Source: SAR116 cluster bacterium (lineage in GTDB: Bacteria > Pseudomonadota > Alphaproteobacteria > Puniceispirillales > Puniceispirillaceae). Taken from it: 5,362 bases of DNA. Both the position numbers and the translations under genes were made by a program. The stretch is taken from assembly GCA_002683535.1 (NCBI GenBank), contig NYTO01000011.1, positions 4,976 through 10,337 on the forward strand. Direction: 5' to 3'. Below are positions 1 through 5,213 of the stretch, one piece after another; position 1 is the stretch's first letter; every line of letters starts with the position of its first letter. The notes beneath the pieces were generated by a model. The model worked only from the letters and a program-made list of their open reading frames with translations, was not told the DNA's origin and searched no databases.

Positions 1-10
1 GGCCCGCGAA

Positions 11-77
11 CGGGTTGGCAGGATGGGTTGGCAAGGGACTGGCAGGGGGTGGCAAGGGGGGCATGGGGTGATGGTTG
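11..77 (-). terminator. Candidate Rho-dependent termination (rut-like) region after the enolase-superfamily gene
   Basis: This strip begins immediately after the stop codon of the minus-strand dehydratase-like gene. Read in the direction of that gene's transcript it is extremely C-rich and G-poor: by direct count the 67 bases hold 38 C and only 7 G. Such C-over-G bubbles just past a stop codon are the classic signature of Rho loading sites. No hairpin plus T-tract is visible here, so an intrinsic terminator is not supported. The same strip has degenerate repeats and a G-quadruplex pattern on the opposite strand, either of which could instead explain the skew. Confidence 0.35.
13..54 (+). repeat. 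Degenerate tandem repeats ending in TGGCA
   Basis: Four related octamers follow each other at 13-20 (GGTTGGCA), 26-33 (GGTTGGCA), 37-44 (GACTGGCA) and 47-54 (GGGTGGCA), with spacings of 13, 11 and 10 bp. The first two are identical and the others share TGGCA. The array lies outside any recognised coding region. The irregular period suggests old, decayed slippage duplication rather than a protein-binding iteron array. Confidence 0.5.
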
Positions 78-1298
78 TCATCCGCCGCCAAACTTGCCGT
101 CACGGCGCGGGTCATGTGGGTTGCCCTGCATTTCCAGGTGCAACTGGGTGCCGGTCCACGGATGTGCTGCCACCACCGAATCATCCAGCTCCACGCCAAG
201 GCCCGGGGCATCAGACGGAATGATATGTCCGTCCTCCCACAAAAGCGGCGTTTTCAGCAGATCAGCATGGAATCCGTCCATTTTGCCGATGGATTCCAGA
301 ATCAGGAAATTCGGGATACAGGCGGCCAGCTGAATATTTGCTGCCGCCACAATTGGCCCGCAATAAAGGTGAGGTGCGATCTGCACATAACGGGCTTCGG
401 CCATGGCGGCAATCTTCTTGCCCTCCAGAATGCCGCCTGCCCGTCCCAGATTGGGCTGCAGGATGGCGGCAGCCCCGGTCTGCAGCACGCGGGCAAACTC
501 AAACTTGCTGCACAGGCGCTCCCCCGTGGCAACCGGAATGCTGGTGCCGGCGGCGACCTTTGCCATTTCCTCCGGCATATCAGGTGGACATGGCTCTTCG
601 AACCACAGCGGATCAAAAGGGGCAATGCGTTCAGCAAGTCGCAGCGCACCGGCGGCGGTGAACTGGCCATGCGTGCCAAACAGGAGATCGGCGCGGTCGC
701 CAACAGCAGCCCGGATTTCGCGGCAGAAATTGGCACTGCGGGTCAGCGTTTCCTGATCGGGCATTCGGCCATCATATACGGTGTATGGCCCGGCAGGATC
801 GAATTTCATCGCGGTGAACCCGTCGGCAAGGCAGGCCGCTGCCACTTCGGCGCTGGCATGCGGATCATTGTAGAAACTGGCCGCATCAGCGTTTTCCGGG
901 GGATAGAGATATGTATAGGTCCGCAGACGTTCATTTACCTTGCCGCCAAGCAGGGCGTGCACCGGCCGTTCCAGCGCCTTTCCGGCAATATCCCAGCAGG
1001 CCATTTCAAGACCGCTGACCACACCCTGAACCGTCGCATCAGGCCGGTGGCTGAATCCCGATCCATGCGCCCGGTGCCAGAATGTCTCGATTCGGTCGGG
1101 TGCGTTGCCCTCCAGATAGCGCTGGAACATGTCTTCGGCCAAGCGGCAGATCAGGTCAGGCGCAAAGCTGGCGGCGTAAATCTCGCCCACCCCGGTAATG
1201 CCGCAGGTGGTGGTCAGCCGCACAAAAATGAAATAGCGGCCGCCAAAGCCGGGTGGCGGTGTGCCGACAATGAAGGTTTCGAGTGATGCTAGCCGCAT
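78..1298 (-). CDS. Mandelate racemase/muconate lactonizing enzyme family protein (putative sugar-acid dehydratase)
   Basis: A 406-residue enolase-superfamily protein of the mandelate racemase group, close in layout to D-galactonate dehydratase-type enzymes, which abstract a proton alpha to a carboxylate and eliminate water from sugar acids in the cytoplasm. Visible: an N-terminal capping domain (about 1-120, with WDIAGKALERPVHALLGG near 102-119), then the barrel with K165 (MKFDPAGPY), E234 in WFEEP, E260 in TGERL, and the catalytic-type H310 in IAPHLYCGP. The usual first metal-ligand Asp of the D-x-H motif is Gly here (G208-T209-H210), and the dyad position in ILQPNLGRAGG is Asn283 rather than Asp. 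I recall relatives with the same G-T-H-G-Q segment, so this is probably a subgroup trait rather than decay. The start is supported by GGAGA at 1304-1308, 5 nt upstream. It is transcribed divergently from the other genes. Substrate unknown; family assignment is firm. Confidence 0.93.
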   Translation of the reverse strand: MRLASLETFIVGTPPPGFGGRYFIFVRLTTTCGITGVGEIYAASFAPDLICRLAEDMFQRYLEGNAPDRIETFWHRAHGSGFSHRPDATVQGVVSGLEMACWDIAGKALERPVHALLGGKVNERLRTYTYLYPPENADAASFYNDPHASAEVAAACLADGFTAMKFDPAGPYTVYDGRMPDQETLTRSANFCREIRAAVGDRADLLFGTHGQFTAAGALRLAERIAPFDPLWFEEPCPPDMPEEMAKVAAGTSIPVATGERLCSKFEFARVLQTGAAAILQPNLGRAGGILEGKKIAAMAEARYVQIAPHLYCGPIVAAANIQLAACIPNFLILESIGKMDGFHADLLKTPLLWEDGHIIPSDAPGLGVELDDSVVAAHPWTGTQLHLEMQGNPHDPRRDGKFGGG

Positions 1299-1433
1299 GG
1301 CTGTCTCCGCGCGCGATTGTGAAGTCGGGCTGGTCTTTGATGTCTGCCTTTTTGTCAGCGAGTCGTCTTACCTGTGTCCGTTAACAGCCCGATAGTGGTC
1401 AGGTGCCAAGTGGATTCTGGCTGGATGCTGGCA

Positions 1434-1527
1434 TAAGGGCGCGCCATCCGCAATCACCAGTGATGTGTGCCAGTGATGTGTGCCGGTGACGGTGCCAGTG
1501 ATGCTTGACTGTATCTTAGCGCCCTTA
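1434..1527. repeat. Perfect 9-bp inverted repeat enclosing the tandem-repeat array
   Basis: TAAGGGCGC at 1434-1442 is the exact reverse complement of GCGCCCTTA at 1519-1527. The arms bracket all four 13-bp repeats, and the right arm ends 10 nt before the AGGAG ribosome binding site (1538-1542) of the DM13 gene. In RNA this could close a large multi-repeat stem-loop just before the start codon. In DNA it could be a split operator. There is no T-tract after it, so it is not a standard terminator. Confidence 0.5.
1457..1507. repeat. Four tandem 13-bp direct repeats (consensus CCAGTGATGTGTG)
   Basis: Copies at 1457-1469 and 1470-1482 are identical (CCAGTGATGTGTG). 1483-1494 is a 12-bp variant (CCGGTGACGGTG) and 1495-1507 is a 3'-changed copy (CCAGTGATGCTTG). 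The first copy overlaps a dyad, ATCAC-CA-GTGAT at 1453-1464. The array lies in the 253-bp region between divergent genes and could be an operator array or slippage product. The rest of 1299-1551 shows no RNA gene and no convincing promoter; TTAACAG occurs twice, at 1381-1387 and 1525-1531. Confidence 0.8.
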
Positions 1528-1551
1528 ACAGAATAGCAGGAGATACATGCG

Positions 1552-2052
1552 ATGATCGGATCACTTCTTGACGTTGCGCGACGACATATCATTTTGTTCG
1601 GCACTGCCAAATTTGCTGCCGGGCTGGTGATTGGCTTTGGATTGGGGGTGTATTTTCTGCCGATCCTGACGGCCGAAAAGGGCCTCGACAGCGACGTGCT
1701 GATTGAATTGCAGGCAAGCGCAGAGCGTAGCGGCACATTCACGCGTGACCTGCCGGGGTCGGACGCTTTTCATTTTGGTGATGGCACCGTGCGGATCAGT
1801 GACGACTGGATATGGCTGGAGGTACAGGTATCGCCCGGCCCTGATTACCGCCTGTATCTGACCCCGTCTTTTGCTGATGATGAGGCGTCATTTCTGGCCA
1901 TCAAGACCGAATCGGTCGAGATCGGCAAGATCAAGGCCTTTACCAATTTCAGCATTGCCGTGCCGGATGGTGTGGATGTTGGCACCTTTCCGGCAATCCT
2001 GATATGGTGCGAGGCATTCGGGCAGTTCATTACGGCAGCTGAGCTGTTCTGA
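1552..2052 (+). CDS. Membrane-anchored DM13 domain protein
   Basis: A 166-residue protein with an N-terminal hydrophobic segment (about residues 13-39, ILFGTAKFAAGLVIGFGLGVYF region), which looks like an uncleaved signal anchor, followed by a DM13 domain (about 57-166). Recognisable DM13 landmarks are the opening SGTF, the HFGDGTVRI strand, PGPDYRLYLTP (95-105), VEIGKIKAFTNFSIAVPDGVD, and the terminal FPAILIWCEAFGQFITAAEL. Cys153 is the only cysteine and sits where the family's conserved cysteine lies; DM13 has been proposed to act in redox or electron transfer, but biochemical proof is thin. The domain would face the periplasm. AGGAG at 1538-1542 lies 9 nt before this ATG. A nearer ATG at 1547 opens only a two-codon frame (ATGCGATGA) overlapping the true start. 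Upstream sits a repeat array inside an inverted repeat. Function and partner are unknown. Confidence 0.8.
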   Translation: MIGSLLDVARRHIILFGTAKFAAGLVIGFGLGVYFLPILTAEKGLDSDVLIELQASAERSGTFTRDLPGSDAFHFGDGTVRISDDWIWLEVQVSPGPDYRLYLTPSFADDEASFLAIKTESVEIGKIKAFTNFSIAVPDGVDVGTFPAILIWCEAFGQFITAAELF

Positions 2053-2130
2053 ATCTGAACCGGACTTTCTGTCAAAAACAGGATCTGGATATCTATCCCG
2101 GTCCGCATCTGTCTTTTACCGGAGGCACCG

Positions 2131-3090
2131 ATGGTCGCCAGCGCGCCAGCCAGTGATTTGAACGCATTCGATATACCGGCCGCGGGCACAATGGACATGC
2201 AGGACCTGATCAATGTCTATGAGGTGTTGCGACCCTGGCTTCCGGCGCCGCGGCCAGCCGAGGCCCGCCACACTGACAGGCTTGTCGATATACTTGATCA
2301 TGTCGATGCGCTGATCCTTGACGGGTTTGGCGTTTTGAATGTCGGCTGGGACCCGATCGACGGTATCCATGATTTTCTGGCAACAGCTGCGGCGCGTGAT
2401 GTGGCCCTGATGGTGCTGACAAACGGGGCGGGTCAGGGGGCTGACGCTTCCTGGCAGAAATATCGCGCCTGGGATTTGCCACTGGCGCGCAATCAGGTGG
2501 TTTCAAGCCGTGATGCGCTTGAGGCTGATATCGACAGGCTTGCTGCCGACAAACGGGTTGGCGTAATCGGTGGCGGTGTCCGGCCGTTCGGTCTGACGGG
2601 TGAAATCACCATGGCGGAGCCTGACCGGCTGTTCGCCGAGGCTGAGATATTCGCTTTTCTTGGCAGCGGCATGTGGGGTGAGGATGAGCAGCAGCAGCTG
2701 GAACAGGCGCTGCGCCTGCCCGGCCGGGTGTTGTTTGTTGCCAACCCCGATATAGGGGCTCCGCTTGGCGACCAGTTTTCCACTGAGCCCGGATATTGGG
2801 CTGTCCGCGCCATGCAGGCCACCGGCACGCGCCCGCTATGGTTTGGCAAGCCGCATCCGGCTGCCTTTGATATTGCAATGGCGCATCTGCAGGATGTCTA
2901 TGGTCGGCCTTTTGAACGGCATCGTGTCGGTATGGTCGGCGACAGCCTGCATACCGATATACTGGGTGCATCGGCGGCGGGGTTGCAGTCGGTTCTTCTG
3001 ACTGATTATGGCCTGTTCAGGGATGGCGGCGCGCCAGCGATGATCCGTCGTTGCGGTATCATCCCTGACTGGATCGTGGCCGGGCTTTAG
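2131..3090 (+). CDS. HAD-superfamily class IIA hydrolase-like protein
   Basis: A 319-residue cytoplasmic HAD-fold protein. Motif I is LILDGFGVLN with nucleophile D64. Motif II is VLTNGAGQ with T97. Motif III is GKPHPAAFDIA with K240. Motif IV is MVGDSLHTDILGA with D271 and D276. The cap between motifs II and III (about 105-235) and the GKPHP phrase are typical of class IIA enzymes (NagD-like, TIGR01459-like group), which hydrolyse small phosphomonoesters. The second motif I Asp, the general acid/base in classical HAD phosphatases, is replaced by Phe66; related groups carry Trp or Phe there, so activity is uncertain. The first 25 residues are probably a loose extension, with alternative ATGs at 2191 and 2197, but GGAGG at 2121-2125 only 5 nt before 2131 favours this start. 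It follows the DM13 gene by 78 bp and precedes folB by 71 bp, possibly co-transcribed. Substrate unknown; a pterin phosphate is only a context guess. Confidence 0.85.
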   Translation: MVASAPASDLNAFDIPAAGTMDMQDLINVYEVLRPWLPAPRPAEARHTDRLVDILDHVDALILDGFGVLNVGWDPIDGIHDFLATAAARDVALMVLTNGAGQGADASWQKYRAWDLPLARNQVVSSRDALEADIDRLAADKRVGVIGGGVRPFGLTGEITMAEPDRLFAEAEIFAFLGSGMWGEDEQQQLEQALRLPGRVLFVANPDIGAPLGDQFSTEPGYWAVRAMQATGTRPLWFGKPHPAAFDIAMAHLQDVYGRPFERHRVGMVGDSLHTDILGASAAGLQSVLLTDYGLFRDGGAPAMIRRCGIIPDWIVAGL

Positions 3091-3102
3091 GGACGCCCCG
3101 CC

Positions 3103-3144
3103 CCGGGTCTATGTGCAACGGTACCGGGACCATGTGCAACGGTA
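3103..3144 (+). repeat. Two tandem 21-bp repeats before folB
   Basis: Copies 3103-3123 and 3124-3144 match at 19 of 21 positions and share ATGTGCAACGGTA; the junction creates the palindrome CGGTACCG (3119-3126). Each copy contains an ATG (3111 and 3132) in frame with folB, so the reading frame stays open through both copies. No purine-rich ribosome binding site precedes either ATG, so they are read here as noncoding leader. The exact match suggests a recent duplication. Confidence 0.85.
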
Positions 3145-3145
3145 G

Positions 3146-3154
3146 AAGGAAGGA
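3146..3154 (+). promoter_or_regulatory. Ribosome binding site that sets the folB start
   Basis: AAGGAAGGA lies 7 nt before the ATG at 3162 and is the only good Shine-Dalgarno match in this leader. It selects 3162 over the in-frame upstream ATGs at 3111 and 3132, which belong to the 21-bp repeats and have GC-rich sequence in front of them. The site starts 1 nt after the repeat array. Confidence 0.75.
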
Positions 3155-3161
3155 TCAGAGA

Positions 3162-3524
3162 ATGCTGACACGCCGGCTGTTTCTTGAAGGACTTGAATGC
3201 CAATGTCGTATTGGTGCCTATGACCATGAACGCCTTGGTCCACAGCGGGTGATCATCGATATTGTGCTGGAATTGAGTGCTGATAGCGAACCCGGACGCG
3301 ATCATCTTGAAGATACGCTGAATTACGATCTGGTGCGCCAGGCTGTACTGGACATTGCAGGGGCACGGCATTTTGATTTGCAGGAGACGCTGGCCCGCGA
3401 GATATTTGATGTGCTTGGTGCGCTGCCCGGTGTTACGGGCCTGCGTGTGCGCACGGCCAAGCCCGATGCCTATGCCGACTGCCGACAGGTGGCGTATGAA
3501 CTGGATGATCTGGCCAGAACATGA
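3162..3524 (+). CDS. folB: Dihydroneopterin aldolase (FolB)
   Basis: A 120-residue cytoplasmic enzyme of folate synthesis that cleaves 7,8-dihydroneopterin to 6-hydroxymethyl-7,8-dihydropterin and glycolaldehyde; many relatives also epimerise. The length is typical of a single T-fold subunit. The sequence shows the FolB pattern: LFLEGLECQCRIGAYDHE near the N terminus with E23, Y55 in TLNYD, the pterin-anchoring E75 in LQETLAREI, and the catalytic-type K100 in RTAKPDA. The start at 3162 is chosen from its strong ribosome binding site and because FolB proteins usually begin a few residues before this first strand; a 137-residue version from 3111 would add repeat-encoded residues (MCNGTGTMCNG) with no family counterpart. 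The stop overlaps an ATG (ATGA, 3521-3524) opening a 17-codon frame. The HAD-like gene lies upstream, the methyltransferase 59 bp downstream. Confidence 0.93.
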   Translation: MLTRRLFLEGLECQCRIGAYDHERLGPQRVIIDIVLELSADSEPGRDHLEDTLNYDLVRQAVLDIAGARHFDLQETLAREIFDVLGALPGVTGLRVRTAKPDAYADCRQVAYELDDLART

Positions 3525-3583
3525 ATGCGCCAGCAGTCGCTGACGGTCACACAGGATCATCCTTGCCGGAATGACAGGTCCCC

Positions 3584-4330
3584 ATGTTTCAAAATGTGAT
3601 GCAACTGAATGAATATTACCGCTCGCGGCAGGGTTGGCATGTCGCAAAGTGGTTGCGGCGGCACGCGTCGAATTTCTGGAGCGGTGCCCCGAATGCCTGC
3701 AATGCAGTGATCGGCTATGGTGCCCCCCTGCTGCGCGTTGATGACCTGCCACCACGAACAGTGTTTTTGCCAGCGCGGTTTGGTGGTGAGGTGTGGCCGG
3801 CAAAAGGTGCCGGGCGGACCGTTCTGGCAAACAGCCACGCGCTGCCGATGCTGAACGTGCAAATGGACCGGATCCTGCTGATCCATGCGCTTGAGTTCGA
3901 TTCTGATCCCGGTCATCTGCTCGATGAATGCTGGCGTGTTCTTGACGGGTCGGGGCGCATTATGGTGATGGTGCCGAACCGTACAGGCTTGTGGGCGCGG
4001 GCTGAACGTACCCCGTTTGGGCATGGCCGGCCATTTTCGCGCCGCCAGCTGCGTGATTTGTTGAACGCCCACGGATTTGCCCCGCGCACCACCGGCACGC
4101 TGCTGTTTATGCCGCCTATCGAGCTGGGCATTGTTCTGCGTTTTGGGGCGCAGATTGAACGTATAGGGCGTACCTGGTCGCCAGGGGTTGGCGGCGTGCT
4201 GTTTGTCGAGGCGGAAAAGATGCTCTACGCCCCCTCCGGCAAGACGCAGCGCCAGCGTGTTGGCGGGCGGTTGAAAGCAGGTGCGCTTGCCACAGCTACG
4301 CGTCCCACCAGTGCCCGGCAATCCAGATAG
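3584..4330 (+). CDS. Class I SAM-dependent methyltransferase-like protein
   Basis: A 248-residue cytoplasmic protein resembling an alphaproteobacterial methyltransferase of the UbiE/Methyltransf_11 type, often seen near gloB in other genomes. The SAM-binding core is seen in order: a short motif I region AVIGYGAPLL (41-50, usually GLGYA-P in relatives), the acidic/hydrophobic strand MDRILLIHALEFDSDPGHLLDECWRVLDGSGRIMVMVPN (94-132), and the diagnostic GLWARAERTPFGHGRPFSRRQLRDLL (135-160). The C-terminal 30 residues are basic and Ala-rich and look disordered. Motif I has a single intact glycine pair (G44, G46), so cofactor binding is plausible but not guaranteed. Substrate unknown. The start has a weak AGG at 3576-3578, 5 nt upstream, and translation might be coupled to a 17-codon frame that begins on the folB stop and ends 9 nt before this ATG. 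Only the subfamily and substrate are in doubt. Confidence 0.82.
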   Translation: MFQNVMQLNEYYRSRQGWHVAKWLRRHASNFWSGAPNACNAVIGYGAPLLRVDDLPPRTVFLPARFGGEVWPAKGAGRTVLANSHALPMLNVQMDRILLIHALEFDSDPGHLLDECWRVLDGSGRIMVMVPNRTGLWARAERTPFGHGRPFSRRQLRDLLNAHGFAPRTTGTLLFMPPIELGIVLRFGAQIERIGRTWSPGVGGVLFVEAEKMLYAPSGKTQRQRVGGRLKAGALATATRPTSARQSR

Positions 4331-4381
4331 ACAAAAACCCCTGTGGTGGCACAAATGGCTACCGGGTGGCGGTGATGTTGA

Positions 4382-4397
4382 CAATGGCTCAATGGCT
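4382..4397 (+). repeat. 8-bp tandem duplication CAATGGCT x2
   Basis: CAATGGCT occurs twice head to tail (4382-4389, 4390-4397), with a related AAATGGCT at 4353-4360. It overlaps the end of the TTGACA hexamer and precedes the complementary-segment cluster in the chorismate mutase leader. No function is evident. Confidence 0.6.
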
Positions 4398-4410
4398 GAA
4401 GGGTACATGG

Positions 4411-4465
4411 CACAGATACCGGCGCGGGCATGGCCCAATCATCTGTGGCGCCGGTTCGCGTCTGT
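4411..4465 (+). promoter_or_regulatory. Candidate structured leader upstream of chorismate mutase
   Basis: The 187-bp gap 4331-4517 holds a dense set of perfect complementary segments. CACAGAT (4411-4417) pairs with ATCTGTG (4441-4447). The directly adjacent ACCGGCGC (4418-4425) pairs with GCGCCGGT (4448-4455). The order is A-B-A'-B', so both stems cannot nest. A small hairpin, GGGC-ATG-GCCC (4426-4436), abuts the second segment. ACAGA (4412-4416) can also pair with TCTGT at 4461-4465, extending the B stem outward. A perfect TTGACA lies at 4378-4383 but lacks a good -10 at normal spacing. Mutually exclusive folds before an aromatic-pathway gene would suit attenuation-type control, which is inference. 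Confidence 0.4.
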
Positions 4466-4517
4466 CTGCTATATACGGGGTCAATCGGCGCGGACAAGGT
4501 AGCAGGGTGGCAGCAGG

Positions 4518-5204
4518 ATGGTTGAGAATTTGCAAGATATACGCGCGTCTATTGATATGATTGATGATCAGCTGCTCGATCTGATCTGCCGCCGTATGGA
4601 TCTGTCAAAGGCTGTTGCAACAGCGAAATCTGGCGGCGTGACCTATCGCCCGGGCCGTGAGGCCGAGGTGTTTCTCAGACTGGCCGAAAAGGCCCCTGAC
4701 CTGCCGGCGGGAATCGCGCGCAATATCTGGCGGCAGATCATGACAGCCAGCAGTGCGCAACAGGACCGCAGCGTCGGTGTTGCGGTGCTGAACAGTGCCT
4801 TGCCGACGGCCAGCTGGCATTTTGGTGGCCAGCTTTCACTGATCAGCTGCAACACGATATCGGCATGCAGCGCGGCGGTGCAGGACGGTGCCGCCTATGC
4901 GCTTGTGCCCGTGTCTGAAGATGCGGCGCTGGCGGCGTGGCTGATGCAGAATCAGGACCTGCACATCATTGCGATAACGCCATTTGCCGCCGTGCATGAA
5001 GATGGCGATGGTCTGCCACCATGCTATGTCATCGGCCGGACCGAGGCTGATCCGGTGAGACATGAAACAACGTTGATCGCCTGCGGCGACGGAGATACCG
5101 CTCGCATCGAGGCCTGTTCAGGGCGGCCAGCTGATGCGCTTGCCGGATATGCCGCGCCCGCGCGTATTGCCGGCGTCATTGCCACGTCGCCAAAGACAGA
5201 CTAA
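4518..5204 (+). CDS. Chorismate mutase (AroQ class) with an additional C-terminal domain
   Basis: Residues 1-83 are an all-helical AroQ-type chorismate mutase, which rearranges chorismate to prephenate, the branch point to phenylalanine and tyrosine. Visible by alignment with the E. coli P-protein domain: R9 in LQDIRASIDMID, R25 in ICRRMDLSKAVA, K37, the YRPGREAEV segment with R44, R47 and E48, and Q82 in ASSAQQ. Residues 85-228 form a second region (VGVAVLNS to ARIAGVIAT) resembling the extension found on other alphaproteobacterial chorismate mutases and weakly reminiscent of the bilobal fold of prephenate dehydratase; the dehydratase T-R-F catalytic motif is absent, so dehydratase activity is unlikely. 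A sensory or regulatory role is a guess. AGGGTGG at 4504-4510, 7 nt upstream, is a modest ribosome binding site. The gene ends 9 bp before the next start, indicating an operon for tyrosine synthesis. The leader may be structured. Confidence 0.88.
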   Translation: MVENLQDIRASIDMIDDQLLDLICRRMDLSKAVATAKSGGVTYRPGREAEVFLRLAEKAPDLPAGIARNIWRQIMTASSAQQDRSVGVAVLNSALPTASWHFGGQLSLISCNTISACSAAVQDGAAYALVPVSEDAALAAWLMQNQDLHIIAITPFAAVHEDGDGLPPCYVIGRTEADPVRHETTLIACGDGDTARIEACSGRPADALAGYAAPARIAGVIATSPKTD

Positions 5205-5213
5205 AAGCGCCTG

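Noticed and set aside
75..1286. 403-codon plus-strand reading frame
   Set aside because: It lies wholly antisense to the enolase-superfamily gene, whose minus-strand product has clear family motifs and a ribosome binding site. The plus-strand translation has no recognisable domain and is a by-product of GC-rich codon bias.
1505..1534. TTGACT with CAGAAT at 18-bp spacing as a promoter for the DM13 gene
   Set aside because: The hexamers are only partial matches, and the predicted start would fall inside the ribosome binding site, leaving almost no leader.
2067..2083. Small stem (TTCTGT/ACAGGA) after the DM13 gene as a terminator
   Set aside because: Six pairs including one G-U, an A-rich loop, and no following T-tract, so it does not support an intrinsic terminator.
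3087..3830. 247-codon minus-strand frame antisense to folB and the methyltransferase start
   Set aside because: No recognisable domain, low-complexity His/Arg/Ala composition, and it overlaps firmly identified plus-strand genes.
4378..4383. Perfect TTGACA as the -35 of a chorismate mutase promoter
   Set aside because: No acceptable -10 hexamer at 16-18 bp; the best (TACATG) is at 20 bp with three matches. Kept only as a remark under the leader.
3557..4438. 293-codon minus-strand frame antisense to the methyltransferase
   Set aside because: Composition is typical of an antisense shadow and shows no family motif, while the plus strand has a clear methyltransferase signature.
4366..4560. Small frame in the chorismate mutase leader with two Trp and a Tyr early on (MAQWLKGTWHRY), considered as a leader peptide
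   Set aside because: It has no stop before chorismate mutase, runs 43 bases into that gene, lacks a ribosome binding site, and has no run of Phe or Tyr codons as expected for a classical attenuator.
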